Source of the DNA: Acidimicrobiia bacterium
Lineage (GTDB): Bacteria > Actinomycetota > Acidimicrobiia > Spongiisociales > UBA5794
Assembly: GCA_024762335.1 (NCBI GenBank)
Contig: JANTHO010000021.1
Location: 1-37,172 of the forward strand
Direction: 5' to 3'
DNA: 37,172 bases
The notes under the pieces were generated by a model. It was given only the letters and a program-made list of their open reading frames with translations. It did no database searches and was not told the origin of the DNA. The translations under genes and the position numbers were made by a program. Numbering within the stretch: the stretch's first letter is position 1; each line of letters opens with the position of its first letter. Shown piece after piece: positions 6,144 to 12,791 of this stretch.

Positions 6144-7358
6144 ATGCGACACGCCTACACCAACGCCACGATCTGGACTGCAGCCGGAGATCCCATCGAG
6201 AACGGGACACTGCTCATCGAGGACGGGAAGATCGTCGCCGTGGGCACCGGCGTCGACACCACCGGCGCCGAGACCGTCGACTGCACCGGGAAGCTCCTCC
6301 TCCCCGGATTCGTCGATCCTCACGTCCACACCGGCGTCTGGGGCGAGGGGGCCAGAGAGGATCACGACGCCAACGAGGTGTCGGACGCCATCACTCCGTA
6401 CGTTCGGATGCTCGATGCCATCTATCCAGAGGACATCGGCTTCGAAGATGCCAGACGCGGTGGCGTGACGACGCTCGGAATCACCCACGGTTCGGCGAAC
6501 GCGATCGGCGGGCAGATGGCCGTGGTCAAGTCCTACGGCCTCGTCGCAGACGACATGGTGATCAGGGAACCTGCCGGTGTGAAGATGGCACTCGGTGAGA
6601 ACCCGAAGCGCGTGGGAGAGATGCTGAAACGGGCTCCCGTCACGCGAATGGGCACCGCATATCTTGCGCGAAAAGCGTTCCTCGAGGCCATCGAGTATCG
6701 CAAGGACTGGGACCACTACCGGGCGCTCACCGCGATCGAGGATGCGAAACCCGAGGATGAACGCAAGCCGATCCGTGAGCCGAAGCGGGACCTCGGTGCC
6801 GAGACACTGCTCAAGGTTCTCGACGGCGAGATCCCCGTGAGGAACCATGCCCACCGGATGGACGACATCCGCACGGCGATCCGGCTCTCCGAGGAGTTCG
6901 GGTACCGGCTCGTCATCGAACATGCCACCGAGGGATGGCGAATTCCGGACGAGATCGTTTCGAGGAACATCCCGGTGGCGATCGGACCGCTCTACACGTC
7001 GGCGTCCAAGCGTGAGGTCAACCGGCGCACACCGGCGGCCATCGGAATCCTCGTGGAGGCCGGTGCAACGGTCGCGATCATGACGGACTCGCCCGTCAAC
7101 ACCGTCAACACGCTTCGCGATCTCGTGATTCTCGCCATCCGGGAGGGCCTCCCGGAGTCGCGGGCGCTCGAGACGGTGACGAAGAACCCGGCGATGATCC
7201 TCGAAGTCGACGATCGCGTCGGCAGTCTCGAACCGGGGAAGGACGCAGACTTCCTGATCTTCGATGGCGACCCCTGGGATGGCCGGAACAAGGTGCACGC
7301 CACCTACATAGACGGGGAGAAGGTCTTCGAAGCCGACGGTCCGTATCTCCCGTCGTAA
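6144..7358 (+). CDS. Metal-dependent amidohydrolase
   Basis: A 404-residue amidohydrolase-superfamily enzyme (COG1228-like, related to imidazolonepropionase) that should hydrolyse a C-N bond in a small, often cyclic, substrate. It begins with the typical small beta domain (IENGTLLIEDGKIVAVG). Metal-site motifs follow in order: GFVDPHVHTG (HxH, about residues 58-67), GVKMALGEN with the lysine that can be carboxylated, RNHAHR and IEHATEG histidines, and MTDSPV with the catalytic aspartate. The C-terminus has the usual GSLEPGKDADFLIFDGDP. Substrate cannot be read from sequence. The start is chosen from the -10 element; ATG 6138 or GTG 6123 would add 2 or 7 residues. It stands alone, with a 310-nt repeat-bearing gap downstream. 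Confidence 0.88.
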   Translation: MRHAYTNATIWTAAGDPIENGTLLIEDGKIVAVGTGVDTTGAETVDCTGKLLLPGFVDPHVHTGVWGEGAREDHDANEVSDAITPYVRMLDAIYPEDIGFEDARRGGVTTLGITHGSANAIGGQMAVVKSYGLVADDMVIREPAGVKMALGENPKRVGEMLKRAPVTRMGTAYLARKAFLEAIEYRKDWDHYRALTAIEDAKPEDERKPIREPKRDLGAETLLKVLDGEIPVRNHAHRMDDIRTAIRLSEEFGYRLVIEHATEGWRIPDEIVSRNIPVAIGPLYTSASKREVNRRTPAAIGILVEAGATVAIMTDSPVNTVNTLRDLVILAIREGLPESRALETVTKNPAMILEVDDRVGSLEPGKDADFLIFDGDPWDGRNKVHATYIDGEKVFEADGPYLPS

Positions 7359-7422
7359 CTGTTTCCCCCTGACGGTGTGTCGGCGGGGCTGGGGCTGTGG
7401 CCGCGTTCTGTCCGGGTTTGGC

Positions 7423-7524
7423 GCGTCGGAGAGGCCCCCTCTGCCCTCCGGGCATCTCCCCCACCTCGGCCGGTGGGGGAGAATGAGAACCGGTCCTGCG
7501 GATCAGAGAAACCGTGGATTCAGG
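7423..7524 (+). repeat. Dispersed palindromic repeat, copy 1
   Basis: About 97-100 bp that recur in inverted orientation at 27601-27706. I count about ten differences, and one internal block of 38 bases is identical. Its centre is an 11-bp perfect hairpin (7455-7465 with 7472-7482, 6-nt loop). It lies downstream of the amidohydrolase gene and could act as a terminator, but its repetition suggests an extragenic palindromic element. Confidence 0.75.
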
Positions 7525-7642
7525 CTCGGCGGTGGGGGAGAAGGGAAACCGGTCGCGTGTCTCATGGAAACCACGGATTGAACCTCGGCCGGTGGGGGAG
7601 AATGAAGAGAAGGCCGTCGGGTGTCTCTTCGTGGATCGGTGG
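7465..7642 (+). repeat. About 60-bp tandem repeat, three degenerate units
   Basis: Units begin with CTCGGC(C)GGTGGGGGAGAA at 7465, 7525 and 7584, giving periods of 60 and 59 bp. Units 1 and 2 both end with an A-C-C/G-G-GATT-like block; unit 3 is degraded. Only unit 1 has the full palindrome. The 310-nt gap 7359-7668 holds this array, copy 1 of the dispersed repeat and the channel promoter; I see no gene in it. Confidence 0.7.
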
Positions 7643-7653
7643 CTGCTGCCGTG

Positions 7654-7659
7654 TAGTCT
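7654..7659 (+). promoter_or_regulatory. -10 element (TAGTCT) of the ion channel gene
   Basis: TAGTCT lies 9 nt before ATG 7669 and 12 nt before the adjacent in-frame ATG 7672. No Shine-Dalgarno sequence is present. Confidence 0.4.
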
Positions 7660-7668
7660 CATACAGCG

Positions 7669-8373
7669 ATGATGAAGAAGACACCCATCGCAGACCGGTT
7701 CTACGACCGGTTCGATCTTCTGTTCATCGTTACCGTCCTCACCGTCGGGCTGCTGCTCCTCATCGACCTCGATCAGGACCAGGGGCTGTCCGAGGTGCTC
7801 GCGATCATCGTGACGATTCTCACGGCGGCGATGCTGCTCCTTTCGGTGATGGCTGCCGGTGTGGGCCGCAGAGGGCTGCGTCTCGCTTGGCTCACGGTGG
7901 CACTGACGGTTGGTGGGTCCATCATCGCGGCGTTCATTCCGGGGCAAAATACGGGGTACGGCGGCCTGCTGTGGTTGATCCTCGTCATCGCAGCGCCCGT
8001 GCTCACGCTTAGACGTCTCATTCGTCATCGTGTGGTGACGATCGAGACCGTGCTCGGGGCCGTGAGCGTCTATCTGATGATGGCCGTCTCCGCCACGTAT
8101 CTCTACCTCTTCATCGACGCGATCGGCGGGAACGGCGGACGGTTCTTCGGCGAGCCCGAGCCGACGACCGTCTTCATGTATTTCGCGCTGGTAACGATCA
8201 CGACGCTCGGTTATGGGGATTTCAGCCCCGTCACTGTGTTCGCACGGGCAATGGCGGCAGGGACGGCGATCGTCGGGCAGATCTATCTCGTGGTGGTCGT
8301 CGCACGAATCGTCACCATGTTCAGCGGCACCGCCACGAGCACGAGCGATCCGGACCTCGATGACGGCGACTAG
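7669..8373 (+). CDS. Potassium channel family protein
   Basis: A 234-residue membrane protein ending in a two-helix pore module. The selectivity filter TTLGYGD (about residues 179-185) lies between a helix at about residues 128-148 and a last membrane helix at about residues 190-215. Four or so further hydrophobic segments precede it (about residues 18-37, 43-63, 72-90 and 98-115), so the topology resembles a six-helix channel without a charged voltage sensor. The C-terminus is only a short acidic tail, with no RCK/TrkA-N domain, so gating ligands are not evident. Probable role is potassium flux across the plasma membrane. The TAG stop forms the first half of the -10 element of glgC. Confidence 0.85.
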   Translation: MMKKTPIADRFYDRFDLLFIVTVLTVGLLLLIDLDQDQGLSEVLAIIVTILTAAMLLLSVMAAGVGRRGLRLAWLTVALTVGGSIIAAFIPGQNTGYGGLLWLILVIAAPVLTLRRLIRHRVVTIETVLGAVSVYLMMAVSATYLYLFIDAIGGNGGRFFGEPEPTTVFMYFALVTITTLGYGDFSPVTVFARAMAAGTAIVGQIYLVVVVARIVTMFSGTATSTSDPDLDDGD

Positions 8374-8376
8374 GTT
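8371..8376 (+). promoter_or_regulatory. -10 element (TAGGTT) of glgC, overlapping the upstream stop codon
   Basis: TAGGTT lies 7 nt before the glgC ATG. Its first three bases are the TAG stop of the channel gene. No Shine-Dalgarno sequence lies between, so a leaderless mRNA is likely. Confidence 0.5.
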
Positions 8377-8383
8377 TCGCCCC

Positions 8384-9616
8384 ATGGAACCGAAAGTCAT
8401 CGCCCTCGTCCTCGCCGGCGGAGAAGGGAAGCGGCTCTATCCGCTCACCCGTGATCGTTCGAAACCCGCCGTCCCGTTCGGCGGCGTCTACCGACTCATC
8501 GACTTCGTCCTCTCGAACCTCGTCAACGGCGGCTATCGAAGGATCGCCGTCCTGACCCAGTACAAGAGCCACAGCCTGGACCGGCACCTCGCCCTCGGAT
8601 GGTCGATGAGCGAGATGCTCGGCAACTACATCACCCCCGTTCCCGCACAGATGCGGCGTGGTCCCCACTGGTTCTCCGGGTCTGCCGACGCCATCTTCCA
8701 GAACTTCAACATCCTCACCGATGAGGACCCCGATCATGTGATCGTGTTCGGCGCCGACCACATCTACCGCATGGATCCCCGGCAGATGGTTCGCGCACAC
8801 ATCGAGTCCGGCGCGGGCGTCACCGTCGCCGGTATTCGCGCGCCGATCGAAGAGGCATCGGATTTCGGCATCATCGGCGCAGACGAGCACGGCTCGATCG
8901 ACTCGTTCGTAGAGAAGCCTGAGCATCCCGAACCGATTCCGGGAGATCCATCGTCGGCCTACGTATCGATGGGGAACTACGTCTTCGATGCTGAAGTACT
9001 CCGGGAGATCATCGCCGAGGATGCCGCCGACGAAGAGTCGAAACACGATCTCGGTGGGAACATCATCCCAGCACTCGTCTCCCGGGGTGTCGCCAAGGTG
9101 TACGACTTCGCCGAGAACATCGTTCCGGGTCAGACCGACCGTGAGCGTGGATACTGGCGCGACGTCGGAACCCTCGACGCCTACTACCAGGCGAACATGG
9201 ACACCATCGCCGTCGATCCGATCTTCTCCTACTACAACAGGAAGTGGCCGATCTTCACGCACCGGCGGCAGTTGCCTCCCGCCAAGTTCGTCTTCGACCA
9301 GGAAGGAAGAAGAGGCGCCGCCCACGAGTCGATCGTCGGTGTCGGGGTCGTCGTGTCGGGCGGCACGGCACGCCGCTCGATCATCTCCTCGGACGTGCGG
9401 ATCCACTCGTATGCGAGCGTCGAGGACTCGATCCTGCTCCAGGGCGTCCACATCGGACGCGGTGCCGTGGTGAGGCGGGCGATCATCGACAAGAACGTGC
9501 GGGTGCCGGCCGGTGTGCAGATCGGTGTCGACCCCGACGCGGATCGCGAACGCTTCACGATCACAGACGGCGGTCTCGTCGTCATCGGGAAGGGTGACGC
9601 GGTCGATGCCGTCTGA
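8384..9616 (+). CDS. glgC: Glucose-1-phosphate adenylyltransferase GlgC
   Basis: Makes ADP-glucose from ATP and glucose 1-phosphate, the regulated first step of glycogen synthesis. The 410-residue product has the nucleotidyltransferase N-terminus ([25 protein letters not shown], residues 10-34, with the catalytic arginine-lysine loop), [28 protein letters not shown] and [12 protein letters not shown]-terminal left-handed beta-helix (about residues 290-395) holds hexapeptide-like repeats. Length is typical. The frame is open upstream to 8213, but the ATG at 8384 begins directly with the conserved core and follows a -10 box. No glgA or glgB is in the window, so the pathway's other genes must lie elsewhere. 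Confidence 0.96.
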   Translation: MEPKVIALVLAGGEGKRLYPLTRDRSKPAVPFGGVYRLIDFVLSNLVNGGYRRIAVLTQYKSHSLDRHLALGWSMSEMLGNYITPVPAQMRRGPHWFSGSADAIFQNFNILTDEDPDHVIVFGADHIYRMDPRQMVRAHIESGAGVTVAGIRAPIEEASDFGIIGADEHGSIDSFVEKPEHPEPIPGDPSSAYVSMGNYVFDAEVLREIIAEDAADEESKHDLGGNIIPALVSRGVAKVYDFAENIVPGQTDRERGYWRDVGTLDAYYQANMDTIAVDPIFSYYNRKWPIFTHRRQLPPAKFVFDQEGRRGAAHESIVGVGVVVSGGTARRSIISSDVRIHSYASVEDSILLQGVHIGRGAVVRRAIIDKNVRVPAGVQIGVDPDADRERFTITDGGLVVIGKGDAVDAV

Positions 9617-9641
9617 CGCCTGCATTTGTCGGTCCGGCCGG

Positions 9642-9647
9642 TAGCCT
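9642..9647 (+). promoter_or_regulatory. -10 element (TAGCCT) of the metalloprotease gene
   Basis: TAGCCT lies 7 nt before the GTG at 9655. This spacing supports leaderless initiation at the GTG. Confidence 0.5.
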
Positions 9648-9654
9648 CCTCCCC

Positions 9655-11037
9655 GTGCATCGATTCAAACCATTCCGCGTCCTGGCAGGCCTCGTCCTTT
9701 CTTTCGCCCTCGTAGCGGCGGCGTGCAGCCCCTCCGGTTCGGATACGACCACCTCGACCACGACGACGACCCAGGTCACCATGACCACGTCGGACGGCCC
9801 GACGACGACCTCGACGACCACACCGCCGGCCACGATCTCGGTCCCGGTGACCGCTTCCGACTCCATCGATCCCGCGATCGTCGAGGAGATGAGAACCGAA
9901 CTCGCCGACCTGATGGTTGAAGCGGAACAGGTTCGGGGACTTCCGTTCATCGGGGCGCCCGCGGTCGTGATCCTGAACGATGCGGAGTTCTCCCAGCGCG
10001 TCACCGACCTCATCGCGGAGGATCTCGTCGAGGAGGACCTCGCAATCGACAGCGCCTTCTTCACGATGCTCGGGATGCTGCCGGCGGGAACCGATCTCTA
10101 CGGACTGCTCATCGACCTTTACACCGAACAGGTCGCCGGCTTCTACGACGGCGATGCCAAGGAGATGGTGGTGCCCAGCGCGCCCGACGGGTTCACCCCC
10201 TTGCAGAAGATCACCGTCGTACACGAACTCGTACATGCACTCACCGACCAGCACTTCGAATTCAACACGGAATTCGATACGCTCAATGAGGAGGGGAACG
10301 GGGACGATGCCGCTGCGTTCCAGGCGCTCATCGAAGGGGACGCGACACACTCGCAGTTCGTGTATCTGGAGGGGATGAGCCCGATGGAAGCGGTCCAGGC
10401 CGCTGCCGAGGCGCTGTCATACGATTCCAGCGTCCTCGAATCGGTTCCAACCTGGATGCAGGCCGATCTGACGTTCCCCTACGAACAGGGACTCACGTTC
10501 GTCGACGCCATCGTCTCTTCAGGCGGTCTGGCGGGGATCGATGATGCCTACCAGGATCCACCGACGACCACGGAACAGGTCCTCGACGTTGCGAAATACA
10601 ACCGGCGGGAGGCGCCCAGAGAGATGGCGCCGCTCACCGTCGAACTCGACGGCTGGGACCTCTATGACGAGGCGACGTTCGGCCAGTGGGGGCTTCGCCT
10701 CATCCTCAGCGACAGTGTCTCACCGGGGGAGGCCACGCAGGCGGCCGCCGGCTGGGGCAACGACTCGTATCGGGAGTTCTCACGCGACGGCGACATCGCT
10801 ATGGCGATGGCCTATGTCGGCGACTCGGAGCGTGACGCCGAAGAACTGGCGAATGCACTGATCGCCCACATTCGAGACGGCATGAACGCCGGCCCCGCAG
10901 AGGAATCGGGCGGCGGTCTGCTGTATCGGCAGGGCGGTGTCTACGTCTTCATCGACCGGGTCGACGACGCGCTCTATTGGGTCGTGTCGACGGACGCTTC
11001 GGCCGGTGCGAGCCTCAGGTCCCAGCTCGGGCTCTGA
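9655..11037 (+). CDS. Secreted HExxH zinc metalloprotease lipoprotein
   Basis: A 460-residue exported protein. The N-terminus is a lipoprotein signal peptide with basic residues, a hydrophobic core and the lipobox VAAAC (cysteine 24). A threonine-rich linker follows (about residues 27-62), likely a flexible wall-spanning tether. The central domain carries VVHELVHALTDQHF (about residues 187-200), a gluzincin-type HExxH motif, and a downstream EGDATHSQF whose glutamate may be the third zinc ligand. The C-terminal third (about residues 320-460) shows no motif I recognise. It likely acts on the outer face of the membrane, substrate unknown. GTG is the only start giving a complete signal peptide. 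The gene stands alone. Confidence 0.8.
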   Translation: MHRFKPFRVLAGLVLSFALVAAACSPSGSDTTTSTTTTTQVTMTTSDGPTTTSTTTPPATISVPVTASDSIDPAIVEEMRTELADLMVEAEQVRGLPFIGAPAVVILNDAEFSQRVTDLIAEDLVEEDLAIDSAFFTMLGMLPAGTDLYGLLIDLYTEQVAGFYDGDAKEMVVPSAPDGFTPLQKITVVHELVHALTDQHFEFNTEFDTLNEEGNGDDAAAFQALIEGDATHSQFVYLEGMSPMEAVQAAAEALSYDSSVLESVPTWMQADLTFPYEQGLTFVDAIVSSGGLAGIDDAYQDPPTTTEQVLDVAKYNRREAPREMAPLTVELDGWDLYDEATFGQWGLRLILSDSVSPGEATQAAAGWGNDSYREFSRDGDIAMAMAYVGDSERDAEELANALIAHIRDGMNAGPAEESGGGLLYRQGGVYVFIDRVDDALYWVVSTDASAGASLRSQLGL

Positions 11038-11153
11038 ACCCGCTCCAACCTCTAGACCGGAAGCATCCGATCCCGTACGGTGTCACCCATGACGCGCGAA
11101 AGCCGCCGGGTCCGGTTCGGGGGATCGAAACGACAGACGGAGAGTGAGCGCGA

Positions 11154-11237
11154 TCAGCCGCGGCCGGCGTTGGGCTTGCGGCCGTGGTTCGCCTTGCTGC
11201 GGCGAGCGCGGAGTTTGCGTCGTTTTGCCTTTGCCAT
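11154..11237 (-). CDS. Ribosomal protein bL37 (27 residues)
   Basis: A very small, strongly basic protein starting MAKAKRRK and ending SKANHGRKPNAGRG. The SKANHGKRPNA-type tail is the hallmark of bL37, a large-subunit protein described in mycobacterial ribosomes and conserved in actinobacteria. The 27 codons are complete from ATG 11237 to TGA 11154-11156. A TACGCT -10 lies 10 nt upstream of the ATG. The gene is so short that gene finders commonly miss it, and it sits antisense to an open frame running 11080-11601 on the plus strand. It lies 116 nt beyond the metalloprotease gene, convergent with it; I see nothing else in that gap except a TACGGT element at 11076. Confidence 0.87.
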   Translation of the reverse strand: MAKAKRRKLRARRSKANHGRKPNAGRG

Positions 11238-11247
11238 AGTGAGCGGG

Positions 11248-11253
11248 AGCGTA
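11248..11253 (-). promoter_or_regulatory. -10 element (TACGCT) of bL37
   Basis: TACGCT on the minus strand, 10 nt before the bL37 ATG, which would leave a leader of about 3 nt. Confidence 0.4.
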
Positions 11254-11286
11254 CCAGGCGGCCGCCGGTACCGGTCGGCCGGATCC

Positions 11287-11601
11287 CTCGTGCTCGCATC
11301 CGATGCGTGGAGGTCGCCACCCATCGTCCTCGCAACGTCGTTTCGGGAGCGACTAGTCGGGATTCGACGGGTCGACGCCGGCGGCATCCTCCTCCGATCA
11401 TCATCCGTCCACGCATTCGGAATCCGCGCTCCGATTCGCGTCGTACACCTCAAGCGGGACGGGACGGTGCTGCGCCAGGACCTGCTCACGTCCGGACGAA
11501 GAATGAGCGCTCGCGGCGCGTGGATCCTCGAACTGCCACTGTCCGTGCCCGGCCCCGACCCGGACACGCGCCTCGTACCCCTACTATCGCCGGTGCTGTG
11601 A
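11287..11601 (+). CDS. DUF192 (COG1430) family protein
   Basis: A small protein, 104 residues from this start. The order ATSFRERLVGI, LLRSSSVHAFGIRAPIRVVHLKRDGTV and a late GAWILELP matches the DUF192 fold, in which the conserved H-x-FGMR-P-h-D segment is prominent. Function of the family is unknown; some members are secreted or lie near protein-modification genes. The start is uncertain. GTG 11287 places the domain about 10 residues in. GTG 11239 would begin just beyond bL37. ATG 11089 has a TACGGT -10 at exactly 7 nt but would run antisense across the whole bL37 gene. The stop overlaps the GTG of rsmI by 4 nt (GTGA). Confidence 0.65.
   Translation, partial: LVLASDAWRSPPIVLATSFRERLVGIRRVDAGGILLRSSSVHAFGIRAPIRVVHLKRDGTVLRQDLLTSGRRMSARGAWILELPLSVPGPDPDTRLVPLLSPVL
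11582..11587 (+). promoter_or_regulatory. -10 element (TACTAT) before rsmI
   Basis: TACTAT lies 10 nt before the rsmI GTG, inside the end of the DUF192 gene. It could give rsmI its own transcript in addition to read-through. Confidence 0.35.
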
Positions 11602-12479
11602 CCGGCCGACTCATCATCTGCGCAACACCCATCGGGAACCTCGACGACGCATCGCCGCGTCTGCAACGGACGCTCGCCGATGCCGACGTCGTGTTCGCCG
11701 AGGACACGCGCCGCACAGGGAAACTCCTCGAACGGTTCGGCATTTCGGCCGAGTTGCGGTCGTTCTTCGTTGGGAACGAGCAGGAGCGTTCCGCCGAGAT
11801 TCGATCGAGGTTGGAACAGGGGGAGACGATCGCGCTCGTCAGCGACGCGGGAATGCCGGCCGTTTCCGATCCAGGAGTTGCGGCCGTCCGGGCGGCCCGG
11901 GACGCAGGTGCCGTCATTTCGGTGGTCCCGGGTCCGAGCGCCGTGACGTCGGCGATCGCCGTCGCGGGTATGGGAGGCGACCGTTTCGTGTTCGAGGGCT
12001 TCCTACCGCGCAGCGGACGCGACCGGGACGAACGAATCCGTGAGATAGCAGCCGATGAGCGGCCGGTCGTCCTGTTCTCGGCACCCAGCCGGTTCGTCAA
12101 AGACCTCGGCGACCTTGCCGCAGCCGCAGGCGGGGAGCGGGGAGTCGTCGTCGCCAGGGAGATCACGAAACTTCACGAAGAGATCTGGGCGGGAACCCTG
12201 GACGAGGCCATCACGCGCTGGAGCGGAGAGATGTCGCCGAGAGGCGAGTTCACCTTGGTGATCGAGCCACGTACGGCGGCGCCCCCCGATCTACCCTCCG
12301 CCCTCGCAGCGGTTCAGGAGAGGATGGACGCCGGTGAGCGCCTCTCGAACGCCGTGCGCGAAGTCGCAGAGGTCACCGGTGTTTCGCGAAGGGTCCTCTA
12401 CGACGCTGCACTGGCTGCACGGGCCGCTACTCGGCGCTCAACGACCGACGGCACTCCACGCACACACCGCGACCCTTGA
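11598..12479 (+). CDS. rsmI: 16S rRNA (cytidine-1402-2'-O)-methyltransferase RsmI
   Basis: Methylates the 2'-hydroxyl of C1402 in the 16S rRNA decoding centre using S-adenosylmethionine. The 293-residue product has the tetrapyrrole-methylase-like fold with RsmI motifs: ICATPIGNLDDASPR (residues 7-21), AEDTRRTGKLL, ALVSDAGMPAVSDPG, VVPGPSAVTSAIAVAG and FEGFLPR. A C-terminal helical region ends in GVSRRVLYDAAL. The GTG at 11598 starts directly before the core and overlaps the DUF192 stop by 4 nt. The last 53 nt overlap the end of the convergent AbrB-type gene. Those codons encode a tail beyond the conserved domain, so the overlap is tolerable. Confidence 0.95.
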   Translation: MTGRLIICATPIGNLDDASPRLQRTLADADVVFAEDTRRTGKLLERFGISAELRSFFVGNEQERSAEIRSRLEQGETIALVSDAGMPAVSDPGVAAVRAARDAGAVISVVPGPSAVTSAIAVAGMGGDRFVFEGFLPRSGRDRDERIREIAADERPVVLFSAPSRFVKDLGDLAAAAGGERGVVVAREITKLHEEIWAGTLDEAITRWSGEMSPRGEFTLVIEPRTAAPPDLPSALAAVQERMDAGERLSNAVREVAEVTGVSRRVLYDAALAARAATRRSTTDGTPRTHRDP

Positions 12480-12666
12480 ACGCGGACACGGCCTCGACGG
12501 AGCCGCAGAACACACACGATGCTTCGAGCTTCCTGATCACGATCGCGTCGTTCTCGACGCCGATCTCGAGCTCGTCGCCCTCATGGATGTTGAACAGGCG
12601 GCGGGTTTCGGCCGGGACGACGATCCGGCCGAGGTCATCGATCTTGCGAACCATCACGGTATCCAA
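12427..12666 (-). CDS. AbrB/SpoVT-type regulator with C-terminal zinc finger
   Basis: A 79-residue DNA-binding protein. The N-terminal swapped-hairpin domain reads VRKIDDLGRIVVPAETRRLFNI...GDELEI, the AbrB/SpoVT consensus. It is followed by a four-cysteine module (CVFC about residues 51-54, CVEC about residues 69-72) likely to bind zinc. Probably a dimeric transition-state-type transcription regulator; targets unknown. The start is TTG at 12666: GGAGG sits 7 nt upstream of it, whereas the in-frame ATG four codons later would be too far from that site. A TACACT -10 lies at 12714-12719. It is divergent from metG and overlaps the rsmI 3' end by 53 nt. Confidence 0.85.
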   Translation of the reverse strand: MDTVMVRKIDDLGRIVVPAETRRLFNIHEGDELEIGVENDAIVIRKLEASCVFCGSVEAVSAFKGRGVCVECRRSLSAE

Positions 12667-12713
12667 CGGCGAACCTCCATCGAGCGTCGGTGACCATCGG
12701 TCATCTCACGGCG

Positions 12714-12719
12714 AGTGTA
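12714..12719 (-). promoter_or_regulatory. -10 element (TACACT) of the AbrB-type gene
   Basis: TACACT on the minus strand, 47 nt before the TTG start, leaving a leader of about 40 nt that contains GGAGG. It is back to back with the metG promoter at 12777. Confidence 0.4.
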
Positions 12720-12776
12720 CCGGCATCACAGCGACCCTCATCCACGGCTCCGCAACCCCAATCCGGAGAGCGCCGC

Positions 12777-12782
12777 TACCAT
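12777..12782 (+). promoter_or_regulatory. -10 element (TACCAT) of metG
   Basis: TACCAT lies 9 nt before the metG GTG at 12792, with no Shine-Dalgarno sequence in between. Confidence 0.45.
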
Positions 12783-12791
12783 CCGACGACC

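Noticed and set aside
7375-7581. Open frame across the 7.4-kb repeat, with a similar peptide in the 27.6-kb copy
   Set aside because: The peptide similarity only reflects the shared DNA repeat. The reading frame breaks between copies and the hairpin explains the conservation.
7465-7642. Possible CRISPR array
   Set aside because: The units are contiguous tandem repeats with periods of 60 and 59 bp, with no distinct spacers, and no cas genes are nearby.
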